DNA of 6,824 nt from Muribaculaceae bacterium (GTDB lineage: Bacteria; Bacteroidota; Bacteroidia; Bacteroidales; Muribaculaceae), in the NCBI GenBank assembly GCA_016302215.1, contig JAEDNZ010000102.1, positions 1 through 6,824 of the forward strand. Direction: 5' to 3'. Positions 1-6,540 of this stretch are shown here, in pieces. The stretch's first letter is position 1; each line of letters begins with the position of its first letter. The translations under genes were made by a program, and so were the position numbers. The notes under the pieces were generated by a model. It did no database searches. It was not told the DNA's origin and worked only from the letters and a program-made list of their open reading frames with translations.

Positions 1-1
1 G

Positions 2-75
2 TGGAGTATAGCGGACTCGAACCGCTCACCTCGACACTGCCAGTGTCGCGCTCTAGCCAGATGAGCTAATACCCC
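2..75 (-). tRNA. tRNA-Ala, anticodon GGC
   Basis: Read on the minus strand, the 74 bases fold into a complete cloverleaf. The acceptor stem is GGGGTAT with ATACTCC, the D stem GCTC with GAGC, the anticodon stem CGACA with TGTCG around the loop CTGGCAG, and the T stem AGCGG with CCGCT around TTCGAGT. The anticodon is GGC, which reads GCC and GCU alanine codons. The third acceptor pair is G-U, the classic identity element of alanyl-tRNA synthetase, so anticodon and identity element agree. The discriminator base is A. Base 1 gives a C after it, which fits an encoded CCA tail, but the window ends there and this cannot be confirmed. The gene points out of the window and has its own promoter 15 bases upstream. 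Confidence 0.97.
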
Positions 76-89
76 TTGCTTTTGCCCTG

Positions 90-121
90 CAAATTTACGG
101 CGATTGCGCGAAATATCCAAA
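90..121 (-). promoter_or_regulatory. Promoter of the tRNA-Ala gene
   Basis: On the minus strand, TAAATTTG (90-97) matches the Bacteroidetes -7 consensus TAnnTTTG exactly. A TTTG (118-121) lies 20 bases upstream of it, the usual spacing for the -33 element of the primary sigma factor in this phylum. Transcription would begin at about 83, a few bases before the mature tRNA start at 75. The match and spacing are seen directly; activity is inferred. Confidence 0.75.
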
Positions 122-130
122 TATATACGC

Positions 131-150
131 GCTAATTAACATTCATTAGC
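131..150. promoter_or_regulatory. Imperfect dyad, candidate operator
   Basis: GCTAATTA (131-138) and TCATTAGC (143-150) form an inverted repeat with seven of eight positions paired around a 4-base centre. It lies between the divergent tRNA and operon promoters, about 15-20 bases upstream of the operon's -33 region. Such a place suits a regulator's binding site, and the operon encodes a WYL regulator that might bind its own promoter region. A T-run follows at 152-156, so a weak plus-strand terminator hairpin is an alternative, but no plus-strand gene lies upstream in the window to need one. Confidence 0.35.
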
Positions 151-168
151 CTTTTTGGGCCTTTTTTG
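149..168 (+). repeat. Tandem 10-bp repeat of GCCTTTTTgG type
   Basis: GCCTTTTTGG (149-158) is followed directly by GCCTTTTTTG (159-168), two abutting near-identical 10-base units (nine of ten bases agree). The second unit ends in TTTG and lies at the upstream end of the operon promoter. It may simply be the T-rich upstream part of that promoter, or slippage of a short unit. No function is evident. Confidence 0.5.
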
Positions 169-201
169 TTGCCGCAGTCTTGTCGATTGTGACTATATTT
201 G
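168..201 (+). promoter_or_regulatory. Promoter of the namZ-symporter-WYL operon
   Basis: TATATTTG (194-201) matches the Bacteroidetes -7 consensus TAnnTTTG exactly. The best -33 candidate is GTTG (168-171), 22 bases upstream; a better-matching TTTG at 165-168 would leave a long 25-base spacer. Transcription would start at about 207-209, giving a short leader of about 14 bases before the ATG at 222. The position also shows that an in-frame TTG at 180 cannot be the real start, because it lies upstream of the -7 box. Confidence 0.6.
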
Positions 202-221
202 CAGTATCATACGTCATAACC

Positions 222-1466
222 ATGAAAACTACCAAACCAACCGCTCTTAGCAGGCTACTTTGCTTAGCTATGACAGTCATCATCAGCGCCACCGTCGGCT
301 GCTCTGCCTCGCCGGCAGCTGCTCCGCAGCCGTGCGCACCGGACTCTGTAACCGCTGACACCGCCGCCGTTGTCGTAGGCGCGGCGCGCACCGATGTGTA
401 TATGCCTTTGCTCAAGGGCAAGCGCGTGGCGCTCCTCTCCAACCACACGGGCATGGTGGGCGACCGACACACGCTCGACATTATGATTGACGCCGGCATC
501 AACGTGGTGACTATCTTCTCGCCCGAGCACGGCTTCCGCGGTAAGGCCGATGCCGGTGAGCACGTCACCAGCAGCGTTGACGACGTCACGGGCATACCTA
601 TCGCCTCGCTATACGATGGCAAACGACGCGGTCCCTCTGACGCGGTCATGGCCGGCATTGACGTGGTAGTGGTGGATATCCAAGATGTGGGGCTGCGGTT
701 TTACACTTATTATTGCACGATGCTTGACGTGATGAACGCGGCAGCGCGCCTCGCCAAAGAGGTGGTAATCCTCGACCGTCCAAACCCCAACGGCATGACC
801 GTAGATGGCCCTATCCTCGATATGAAATATGCCAGCGGCGTGGGCCGACTACCCATACCCGTGGTATATGGCATGACACTGGGCGAACTGGCTCAGATGG
901 CCGTAGGCGAAGGGTGGCTCAAAGGCGCCGCCGCCCTGAAGCTCACCGTGATACCTTGCACGGGCTACACTCACCGCACACGCTATCGCCTGCCGATAGC
1001 CCCATCGCCCAATCTGCGCACTATGCGCGCCATTTACCTATACCCATCAATGTGCTATTTCGAAGCCACACCGGTGAGCCTCGGCCGCGGAACAGACTTC
1101 CCCTTTGAGGTGTATGGACACCCTAAGATGCACGGCCGCGACTTCTCGTTCACGCCGCGCAGCACCGACGGCGCTAAAAATCCGCCGCTGCTCGGCATCA
1201 CATGCTATGGCCGCGACCTGCGCTCCATCAGCGAGGAGGACGCCATTGCCCAGGGCGTAAACCTGGAGTATCTCATCGACGCATACCGCGACTTGGCCAT
1301 GGGCGACAAGTTTTTCACATCGTTCTTTGAGAAGCTCATAGGCCGAAGCGACATACGCGCCATGATAGAGCAAGGCCTCAGCGCCGCCGACATCAAAGCC
1401 TCATGGGCCGCCGACGTGGAGGCTTTCAGACGCCAACGAGCACCCTACTTGATATACCCCGAATAA
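222..1466 (+). CDS. namZ: NamZ-type exo-beta-N-acetylmuramidase lipoprotein (DUF1343/YbbC family)
   Basis: The 414-residue product belongs to the DUF1343/NamZ family (glycoside hydrolase GH171). The characterised Bacillus subtilis NamZ removes MurNAc from the non-reducing ends of peptidoglycan glycans. Family motifs appear in order: LLSNHTG (71-77), FSPEHGFRG (99-107, whose Glu102 is the likely catalytic acid), DIQDVGLRFYTY (152-163), DRPNPNG (185-191), PIPVVYGMTLGELA (211-224), then the SPNL...LYPSMCYFEAT...GRGTDFPF region (262-295) and a C-terminal PYLIYP. The length is complete. The N-terminus has Lys/Arg, a hydrophobic stretch (12-26) and Cys27 in the context TVGC, a relaxed lipobox, so the protein is probably a periplasm- or surface-facing lipoprotein. 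I chose ATG 222 because the promoter lies just upstream and it gives a proper signal peptide. The symporter gene follows after 36 bases. The family is certain; exact substrate preference is not shown. Confidence 0.93.
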   Translation: MKTTKPTALSRLLCLAMTVIISATVGCSASPAAAPQPCAPDSVTADTAAVVVGAARTDVYMPLLKGKRVALLSNHTGMVGDRHTLDIMIDAGINVVTIFSPEHGFRGKADAGEHVTSSVDDVTGIPIASLYDGKRRGPSDAVMAGIDVVVVDIQDVGLRFYTYYCTMLDVMNAAARLAKEVVILDRPNPNGMTVDGPILDMKYASGVGRLPIPVVYGMTLGELAQMAVGEGWLKGAAALKLTVIPCTGYTHRTRYRLPIAPSPNLRTMRAIYLYPSMCYFEATPVSLGRGTDFPFEVYGHPKMHGRDFSFTPRSTDGAKNPPLLGITCYGRDLRSISEEDAIAQGVNLEYLIDAYRDLAMGDKFFTSFFEKLIGRSDIRAMIEQGLSAADIKASWAADVEAFRRQRAPYLIYPE

Positions 1467-1502
1467 CAAAAAATCTCCAATCATCACCAACACCTCACAG
1501 CT

Positions 1503-2984
1503 ATGACTCTCTCATTACCCACGATAGTGATAATCACTATAATATGCTACTTCGGCCTGCTGATGACGGTAGGCTACATCGCCTCGCGCGGCTCTGACAG
1601 CGCCACCTTCTTCACCGGCAACAGGCGCGCGCCGTGGCCCATCGTGGCCTTCGCGATGGTGGGCGCCACCATCTCGGGCGTGACCTTCATATCGGTGCCC
1701 GGCATGGTAGCCGCAAAGGGATATGCCTATCTGCAGATGGTGCTCGGATTTATCGTAGGATATGTGGTGATAGCCTTTGTGCTGGTGCCGCTATTCTATA
1801 AGCGCAACTTAGTGTCTATTTACGGCTATCTGGAGGGGCGCTTCGGCAGCGCCACATACCATAGCGGCGCTTGGTTCTTCTTCATCTCCAAGATGCTCGG
1901 ATCCTCGGTGCGCTTCTTCGTGGTATGCGCGGTGCTCCAGCTGTTGGTGTTCGGGCCGCTCGACATTCCCTTTGCCATCAACGTGGTGGCCACGATAGCC
2001 CTCATCTGGCTTTATACTGCCCAAGGCGGCGTCAAGACATTGATATGGACTGACGTGCTCAAGAGCTTCTGCCTGATAGCATCGGTGGTGCTGTGCATCT
2101 ATTTCGTGGCTCGCAATCTGGGATTTGGATTTGGCGAGATGTGCTCGGCTATTGCTGACCACCCGTCGTCGCAGATGTTCTTCTTCGATGACCCCAAGGC
2201 CGGCACATACTTCTGGAAGCAATTTTTAGCCGGGGTGTTTATGGCCATCGCCACCAATGGCCTTGACCAGGACATGATGCAACGCAACCTCGCTTGCCGC
2301 TCCTCGCGCCAGTCGCAGAAGAATATGATAGTCAGCGGTGTGACACAGTTTTTCGTCATAGCGCTGTTTCTGCTCTTGGGCACCTTGCTGCTCATATTCC
2401 TTGACAGCAACGGCATAGCCCTGCCGGCCAAGAGCGACGACATCTTTGGCATGGTGGCCACACACCCGTCGATGCCCATCGTGGTGGGCATACTCTTTGT
2501 CTTGGGTCTTATATCATCGGCTTACTCGGCCGCCGGCTCGGCGCTGACATCGCTGACCACCTCGTTCACCATCGACATCCTCGGAGCGCAACGCAGCGGC
2601 GACGATGCGCGGCTGACGCGCACACGCAAGATAGTGCACCCGGCTATGTCGGCGGTCATGGGCGCTGTAATAATAGCCTTCTACTACCTGAGCGACCAAG
2701 ACGCCATCTCGGCGGTATATACGCTCGCCTCTTACACCTACGGCCCTATACTGGGGCTCTTCGCCTTCGGCCTGGCATGCCGCCGCCCCGTGCGCGACCG
2801 CTATGTGCCGTGGGTATGCGTGGCCTCGCCCGGCGCCGCATGGCTCACACAATGGGCCCTGCTCACCTACTGCGGCTACGAGACGAGCTTCGAACTATTG
2901 ATAATCAACGCTTTATATACAATGGCCGGCATGGCGCTGCTGTCATCACGCCCGAGCGCCTCCGCCGCCGCTGACCATCAATGA
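1503..2984 (+). CDS. Sodium:solute symporter (SSS family), possible peptidoglycan-sugar importer
   Basis: The 493-residue product is a very hydrophobic inner-membrane protein with about 13 predicted helices, starting with residues 5-28, 47-71 and 75-99. It fits the SSS/SLC5 family (TC 2.A.21), which uses the Na+ gradient for uptake. The diagnostic stretch YTAQGGVKTLIWTDVLKS lies at 171-188. NGLDQDMMQRNLA follows at 252-264. The Ser/Thr-rich helix SSAYSAAGSALTSLTTSF (338-355) corresponds to the Na2-site region of SGLT-like proteins. The start is the ATG 36 bases after namZ, preceded by an A-rich stretch (aacaaaaaatct) but no Shine-Dalgarno, as usual in Bacteroidetes. Substrate cannot be read from sequence. 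Position between a MurNAc-releasing enzyme and a regulator suggests MurNAc or a related muropeptide sugar; this is inference. The stop is 7 bases before the next gene, so the genes are surely cotranscribed. Confidence 0.92.
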   Translation: MTLSLPTIVIITIICYFGLLMTVGYIASRGSDSATFFTGNRRAPWPIVAFAMVGATISGVTFISVPGMVAAKGYAYLQMVLGFIVGYVVIAFVLVPLFYKRNLVSIYGYLEGRFGSATYHSGAWFFFISKMLGSSVRFFVVCAVLQLLVFGPLDIPFAINVVATIALIWLYTAQGGVKTLIWTDVLKSFCLIASVVLCIYFVARNLGFGFGEMCSAIADHPSSQMFFFDDPKAGTYFWKQFLAGVFMAIATNGLDQDMMQRNLACRSSRQSQKNMIVSGVTQFFVIALFLLLGTLLLIFLDSNGIALPAKSDDIFGMVATHPSMPIVVGILFVLGLISSAYSAAGSALTSLTTSFTIDILGAQRSGDDARLTRTRKIVHPAMSAVMGAVIIAFYYLSDQDAISAVYTLASYTYGPILGLFAFGLACRRPVRDRYVPWVCVASPGAAWLTQWALLTYCGYETSFELLIINALYTMAGMALLSSRPSASAAADHQ

Positions 2985-2991
2985 CACCACT

Positions 2992-3891
2992 ATGGCACGA
3001 GACTTAATCAACAGATACATTTGGCTCATCGACACCATCAGGCGCTATGGGCGCATCACACGCCGCGAGCTTGACGCGTGCTGGGAGCGCTCGCAGCTCT
3101 CCAACGGCGAGAAGCTCGCCCGACGCACCCTCTACAACTATCGGCAGGCCGTAGCCGAGCTGTTCGGCATAGAGATACTATGCGACCCCGCCTCCTTTGA
3201 GTACTACCTCGAATATGAAGATGCCCACAACAAGAGCGTGACTGACTGGCTGCTCAACGCCACCACCACCAACGATGTGCTCAGCGGCGCGCGCGATGTC
3301 TCCGACCGCATCTTCATCGAAGATGTGCCCTCAGCCAGAGGCTGCCTCAGGCTCGCCATCGACGCCCTGCGCGGATACCACCCGCTGCGCTTCAGCTACT
3401 ATGCCTACACGCGCGCCTTACCGCGGCAGGGCATCACTCTGGAGCCTTTATTCCTGAAAATATTCCGCCAGCGATGGTATGTCACCGGCATCAACGCCCT
3501 CGACGGCAAAGTCAAGACCTATGCCCTCGACCGCATGCGCGATGTCACCATCAGCCCTGCCACCTTTGTGCCGCACGACGACTTTGACATCGAGGAATAC
3601 ACGCGCTATGCCTTCGGCATCGTATTCACTCCGGGCACCATCTACACTGTCAAGCTGCGTGCCGATGTGCAGCAAGCCAAGTACCTGCGCGACCTGCCGC
3701 TGCACCCCTCACAGCATGAGATGGTGCATGATGCGTACTCGATATTCACATATCGGCTGCGACTGACGCCCGACCTTGTTGCCGAGATATTGTCGCACGG
3801 ACCGCGCCTCACCGTGCTCGAGCCGCCACAGCTACGCGCCATGGTGAAGCAAGAGCTGAAGGCCACCATTGACATTTACAGCAAACGATAA
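2992..3891 (+). CDS. WYL-domain transcriptional regulator
   Basis: The 299-residue product has an N-terminal helix-turn-helix (about 3-60), in which RITRRELDACWERS and RRTLYNYRQAVAELFGI look like the winged-helix DNA-binding part. A WYL domain spans about 116-187, with the name-giving motif as RQRWYVTG (159-166) and a following YALDRMRDV (177-185). A C-terminal WCX-like part spans about 208-296. WYL proteins are one-component regulators whose WYL fold senses a ligand; sugars, nucleotides and nucleic acids have been proposed in different members. The ATG is 7 bases after the symporter stop, so it is the last gene of the operon and probably controls it, perhaps through the dyad at 131-150. The ligand is unknown; a cytoplasmic MurNAc-derived metabolite would suit the context. 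WYL proteins near defence systems are also known, but nothing in this window points that way. Confidence 0.9.
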   Translation: MARDLINRYIWLIDTIRRYGRITRRELDACWERSQLSNGEKLARRTLYNYRQAVAELFGIEILCDPASFEYYLEYEDAHNKSVTDWLLNATTTNDVLSGARDVSDRIFIEDVPSARGCLRLAIDALRGYHPLRFSYYAYTRALPRQGITLEPLFLKIFRQRWYVTGINALDGKVKTYALDRMRDVTISPATFVPHDDFDIEEYTRYAFGIVFTPGTIYTVKLRADVQQAKYLRDLPLHPSQHEMVHDAYSIFTYRLRLTPDLVAEILSHGPRLTVLEPPQLRAMVKQELKATIDIYSKR

Positions 3892-3919
3892 TGCAATAAT
3901 ATGATAATGTGAAAATATG

Positions 3920-3957
3920 GCAGGAGGGCACCCCGACATATACGGGAGCCCTCCTGC
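3920..3957. terminator. Strong hairpin terminator between converging genes
   Basis: GCAGGAGGGC (3920-3929) pairs perfectly with GCCCTCCTGC (3948-3957). Inside, CCCG (3932-3935) pairs with CGGG (3943-3946) around a 7-base loop. On the plus strand a T-rich tail follows, ending in five T at 3966-3970, so it ends the operon. On the minus strand the hairpin is followed by ATATTTTC, so it may also stop the converging oadA-type gene. Confidence 0.85.
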
Positions 3958-3984
3958 TGCTTTGGTTTTTATTCAGGTCTAAGA

Positions 3985-5874
3985 TTAGCCTTCAAATTCG
4001 ATAAGCACGGCATCGGTGCTGACCACATCGTCAGGAGCGACAAACACACGCTTGATGGTGACATCAGCATCAGCGGTGACATCATTCTCCATCTTCATGG
4101 CCTCATAGACCAGCAGCAATGCGCCCTTCTTGACCTTGTCGCCGGGCTTGACATCGACGCTGATGATGCGGCCGCCCATCGGTGCTTTGAGTGTGGGGCC
4201 GGTGATAGGCTCATCGGCAGCCTTGGCCTCCTCAGCGGCAGGCGCTTCAGCAGCCTTGGCGGCTTGCGCTGCCTGATACTCCTCAGTGCGACGACGGCGT
4301 AAGAAGCCGTTGGCCACCGACGGCAGCAGCGCGAGCAGCAGCTCTTCTTCATTGTTCGTGGCGAGCTTGACACCGCCGAGGTCCTCGAGCACGGGGTTTT
4401 CGGGCTTGCGATAGGTGGTCACATCGTAAGGCTTCTCCTCGGGGCTGCCGGTGATTTGGGCGCGGAACTCAGGGTTCACGGGCACCGGGGTGCGGCCATA
4501 TTCGCCCTTGACGAGCGAGATAAACTGGTTAGAGCAGCTTGCATAGTCGGCATTGCCGTTCTTGCGAGCGAGAGCCACGTTGACAGCCTGCGCTCCCACA
4601 ATCTGGCTGGTGGGGGTCACCAGAGGCACGAGGCCGGCATCACGGCGCACCATGGGGATGAGAGCCATAGCATCGTTGAGCAGGTCGTCGGCCTTGAGAG
4701 CCTTGAGCTGCGCTACCATGTTGGAGTACATGCCGCCGGGCACCTCAGCGTTCTTGACAATCTCATTGGGCTTGGGGAAGCCGAAGTAAGCCTCGATAGC
4801 GTGGCAAGCATCGAGGAGGGTGGTCTCGTCGCCGGCCTTGGCGGCAGCCACGGCGCGGTCAAGCTGCGCCTCGATTTCGGCGGGCAGCTTGTCAGCGAGC
4901 GGGTCAAAGTCCTTAGGCAGCTGGCCCAGGTCAAACTGCTTGAGCGACTGGCGGGCACCGAGCAGGCGCTTGCGTATCTCGCCCACGGCCTTCATATCCA
5001 CATCTATCTCAATGCCGAGCTTCTGTGTGAAGAGATATACCAACTCAATGGCGGGAGCAGCCGAGCCGCCACCGAACCACCAGATGTTTGTATCGAGGAT
5101 ATCCACGCCGTTGATGATAGCCATGATGCTTGAAGCCAAGCCATAGCCGGGGGTGCAGTGAGTGTGGAAGTCAACGGGCACCTTGACGGCGGCTTTGAGC
5201 TTGGAGATGATAGAGGCGGCACGCGAGGGGGTCACCAAGCCGGCCATATCCTTGAGGGTGATGATTTTTGCACCGAGGCGCTCCATCTCCACGGCCTTGC
5301 TCACGAAGTACTCGTCGGTGAATATCTTCTCGGGCTCAGCGGGAGCGGCGCTCTTGCCGCCGAAGAGGCGCGCGAAGAAGCCTTTCTTCTCAGCGGGTGC
5401 AGCGGGAGCAGCGGGCTTGGGGTCAACGGTGTAGCATACGGCGCCGTCGGCCACTCCACCCATAGCATTAATCAGGCGTATGGATTCTTTGACATTGTCT
5501 ATATCATTTAGGGCATCGAAGATACGCATCACATTCAGGCCCGAAGCGATAGCCTCTTTGTAGAAGCCTTCGAGGACATAGTCGGGATAAGGCACATAAC
5601 CGAAGAGGTTGCGGCCGCGCGACAGGGCCGAGAGCATAGACTTGCCGCCGATAGCCTGCGAGACGGTGCGCAGACGCGTCCAGGGCGACTCATCGAGGTA
5701 GCGCATCACGGAGTCGGGCACAGCGCCGCCCCATACTTCCATAATGTAGAACCCGGCATTAACGTAGTAGGGTAAGAGCTTGTCAATTTCAGCTTGGCTC
5801 AAACGCGTTGCGAACAATGACTGCTGACCATCGCGGAGGGTCAAGTCGCGGATTTTCAATTTTTTTTGTTCCAT
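3985..5874 (-). CDS. oadA: Biotin-dependent carboxyltransferase, oxaloacetate decarboxylase alpha / pyruvate carboxylase B type
   Basis: The 629-residue product is a carboxyltransferase that moves CO2 between a 2-oxoacid (oxaloacetate/pyruvate) and biotin. The catalytic TIM barrel starts with LRDGQQS (13-19, metal-binding Asp15). It includes LKDMAGL (207-213, with Lys208 as the expected carbamylated metal ligand) and DFHTHC (235-240, metal-binding His237 and His239). The PYC/OADA domain carries EVPGGMYSN (377-385); Met where pyruvate carboxylases usually have Gln resembles decarboxylase alpha subunits. An Ala/Glu-rich linker (535-556) leads to a biotinyl domain with EAMKMEN (biotin Lys594). 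I chose ATG 5874 because the -7 promoter box (5914-5921) covers the only earlier in-frame start, a TTG at 5916. An Ala/Pro-rich insert (152-183) interrupts the barrel. With an oadB end upstream on the same strand, a Na+-pumping oxaloacetate decarboxylase is likeliest; no biotin carboxylase is present, so a split pyruvate carboxylase is less favoured but open. Confidence 0.88.
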   Translation of the reverse strand: MEQKKLKIRDLTLRDGQQSLFATRLSQAEIDKLLPYYVNAGFYIMEVWGGAVPDSVMRYLDESPWTRLRTVSQAIGGKSMLSALSRGRNLFGYVPYPDYVLEGFYKEAIASGLNVMRIFDALNDIDNVKESIRLINAMGGVADGAVCYTVDPKPAAPAAPAEKKGFFARLFGGKSAAPAEPEKIFTDEYFVSKAVEMERLGAKIITLKDMAGLVTPSRAASIISKLKAAVKVPVDFHTHCTPGYGLASSIMAIINGVDILDTNIWWFGGGSAAPAIELVYLFTQKLGIEIDVDMKAVGEIRKRLLGARQSLKQFDLGQLPKDFDPLADKLPAEIEAQLDRAVAAAKAGDETTLLDACHAIEAYFGFPKPNEIVKNAEVPGGMYSNMVAQLKALKADDLLNDAMALIPMVRRDAGLVPLVTPTSQIVGAQAVNVALARKNGNADYASCSNQFISLVKGEYGRTPVPVNPEFRAQITGSPEEKPYDVTTYRKPENPVLEDLGGVKLATNNEEELLLALLPSVANGFLRRRRTEEYQAAQAAKAAEAPAAEEAKAADEPITGPTLKAPMGGRIISVDVKPGDKVKKGALLLVYEAMKMENDVTADADVTIKRVFVAPDDVVSTDAVLIEFEG

Positions 5875-5913
5875 ATTTCTTATGTTAGTGATGGTTGCTA
5901 AAGTTGTCAGTGG

Positions 5914-5945
5914 CAAATGTAATACATAATTCTCAAATAAAGAAA
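5914..5945 (-). promoter_or_regulatory. Promoter of the oadA-type gene
   Basis: On the minus strand, TACATTTG (5914-5921) is an exact match to the Bacteroidetes -7 consensus TAnnTTTG. TTTC (5942-5945) lies 20 bases upstream as a one-mismatch -33 element, within a very A/T-rich tract (5934-5970) that could act as an upstream element. Transcription would start near 5907, leaving a leader of about 33 bases that contains the A-rich AAGAAAT just before the ATG. The gene can therefore be expressed separately from oadB and the 118-residue gene. Confidence 0.65.
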
Positions 5946-6039
5946 TTTTTCTCTAATTTTATTTACTTTTCCACTGAAAAAGTGATTTAGAGCATTAACG
6001 ATGAGCAGCGCAGGCGTGTTTTGCGTCCGGCGGCAATAG

Positions 6040-6062
6040 TGTGATATCTTTTTGCTATCACA
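6040..6062. terminator. Weak hairpin after the 118-residue gene
   Basis: TGTGATA (6040-6046) pairs perfectly with TATCACA (6056-6062) around a 9-base loop, starting 6 bases beyond the stop of the minus-strand small gene. No T-run follows on the minus strand, so it is a poor intrinsic terminator; it may protect the 3' end of the mRNA, be a protein-binding dyad, or be chance. Confidence 0.3.
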
Positions 6063-6068
6063 GGGGTG

Positions 6069-6425
6069 TCAGCGGCCGCGGATGCGTCGCGCCAAGCGCT
6101 GCCACAGCCCGGGTCGCTCGGGCGCCAGATGCATTGATAACTGCGGCGAGGTCTTGTCAATAAAGAGTATTGCGCTGCGCAGCACTATCGCCACCCATCG
6201 CTCAAATGGTATAATGCCGAAGACATGGTCGAGCGGTATTGAGCGCATCATACTCTCGGCGCCCATATCGGCAATCACAATGGCTCTGGCGCTATTGTCG
6301 ATGTATATGCTATGATATGCCGATATGTTCGGGTCAAAGAGCAACGCCACGTCTATGTCATCGGCACAGCCGGGGCGCTTGCTGCATTGCCGGTAAATCT
6401 CATGTATCACGCTTCGGGTAATCAT
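6069..6425 (-). CDS. Small hypothetical protein of the decarboxylase locus
   Basis: I do not recognise a named family for this 118-residue protein. It appears to be a genuine gene: it starts with ATG, fills the space between oadB and oadA on their strand, and reads like a folded globular protein, with alternating polar and hydrophobic strands in the middle (IYIDNSARAIVIADMG, 40-55; IPLDHVFGIIPFERWVAIVLRSAILFID, 63-90). It has no signal peptide, no clear membrane helix and no cofactor or metal motif. The tail (102-118) is basic, RPGLWQRLARRIRGR-like, as in proteins that touch nucleic acid or membranes. It is probably not the OadG gamma subunit, which has an N-terminal membrane helix. A/T-rich bases (CAGATAAT) precede the ATG with no Shine-Dalgarno. 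I see no good TAnnTTTG promoter upstream, so it may rely on read-through from oadB or on a weak promoter in the A/T-rich 6500-6540 stretch. Confidence 0.65.
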   Translation of the reverse strand: MITRSVIHEIYRQCSKRPGCADDIDVALLFDPNISAYHSIYIDNSARAIVIADMGAESMMRSIPLDHVFGIIPFERWVAIVLRSAILFIDKTSPQLSMHLAPERPGLWQRLARRIRGR

Positions 6426-6540
6426 ATTATCTGAGAAGTATCAATTGATGCGGTGGCGGGTGGCTTGATAATGATTATTGCATCGGATTAGTGGACTATG
6501 GCTAAATACTATATATATATAATGTGTATGCGACAAAAAT

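Noticed and set aside
146..658. A 170-codon open frame on the minus strand opposite namZ
   Set aside because: It overlaps the namZ promoter and coding region, is rich in Ser/Thr/Ala without recognisable motifs, and would oppose a well-supported gene.
4456..5133. A 225-codon open frame on the plus strand, opposite the oadA-type gene
   Set aside because: It lies wholly antisense to a gene with clear catalytic motifs, has low-complexity shadow composition, and has no promoter or family resemblance. High-GC codon bias of the real gene creates such open frames.
5965..5984. A/T-rich hairpin ACTTTT-N8-AAAAGT upstream of the oadA promoter
   Set aside because: Short A/T-only stems arise easily in this A/T-rich tract, and no gene end is close enough to make it a terminator.
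6069..6425. The 118-residue protein as the OadG gamma subunit
   Set aside because: OadG has an N-terminal membrane helix followed by a polar, often Pro-rich tail; this protein has a charged N-terminus and its hydrophobic stretch is central and short.
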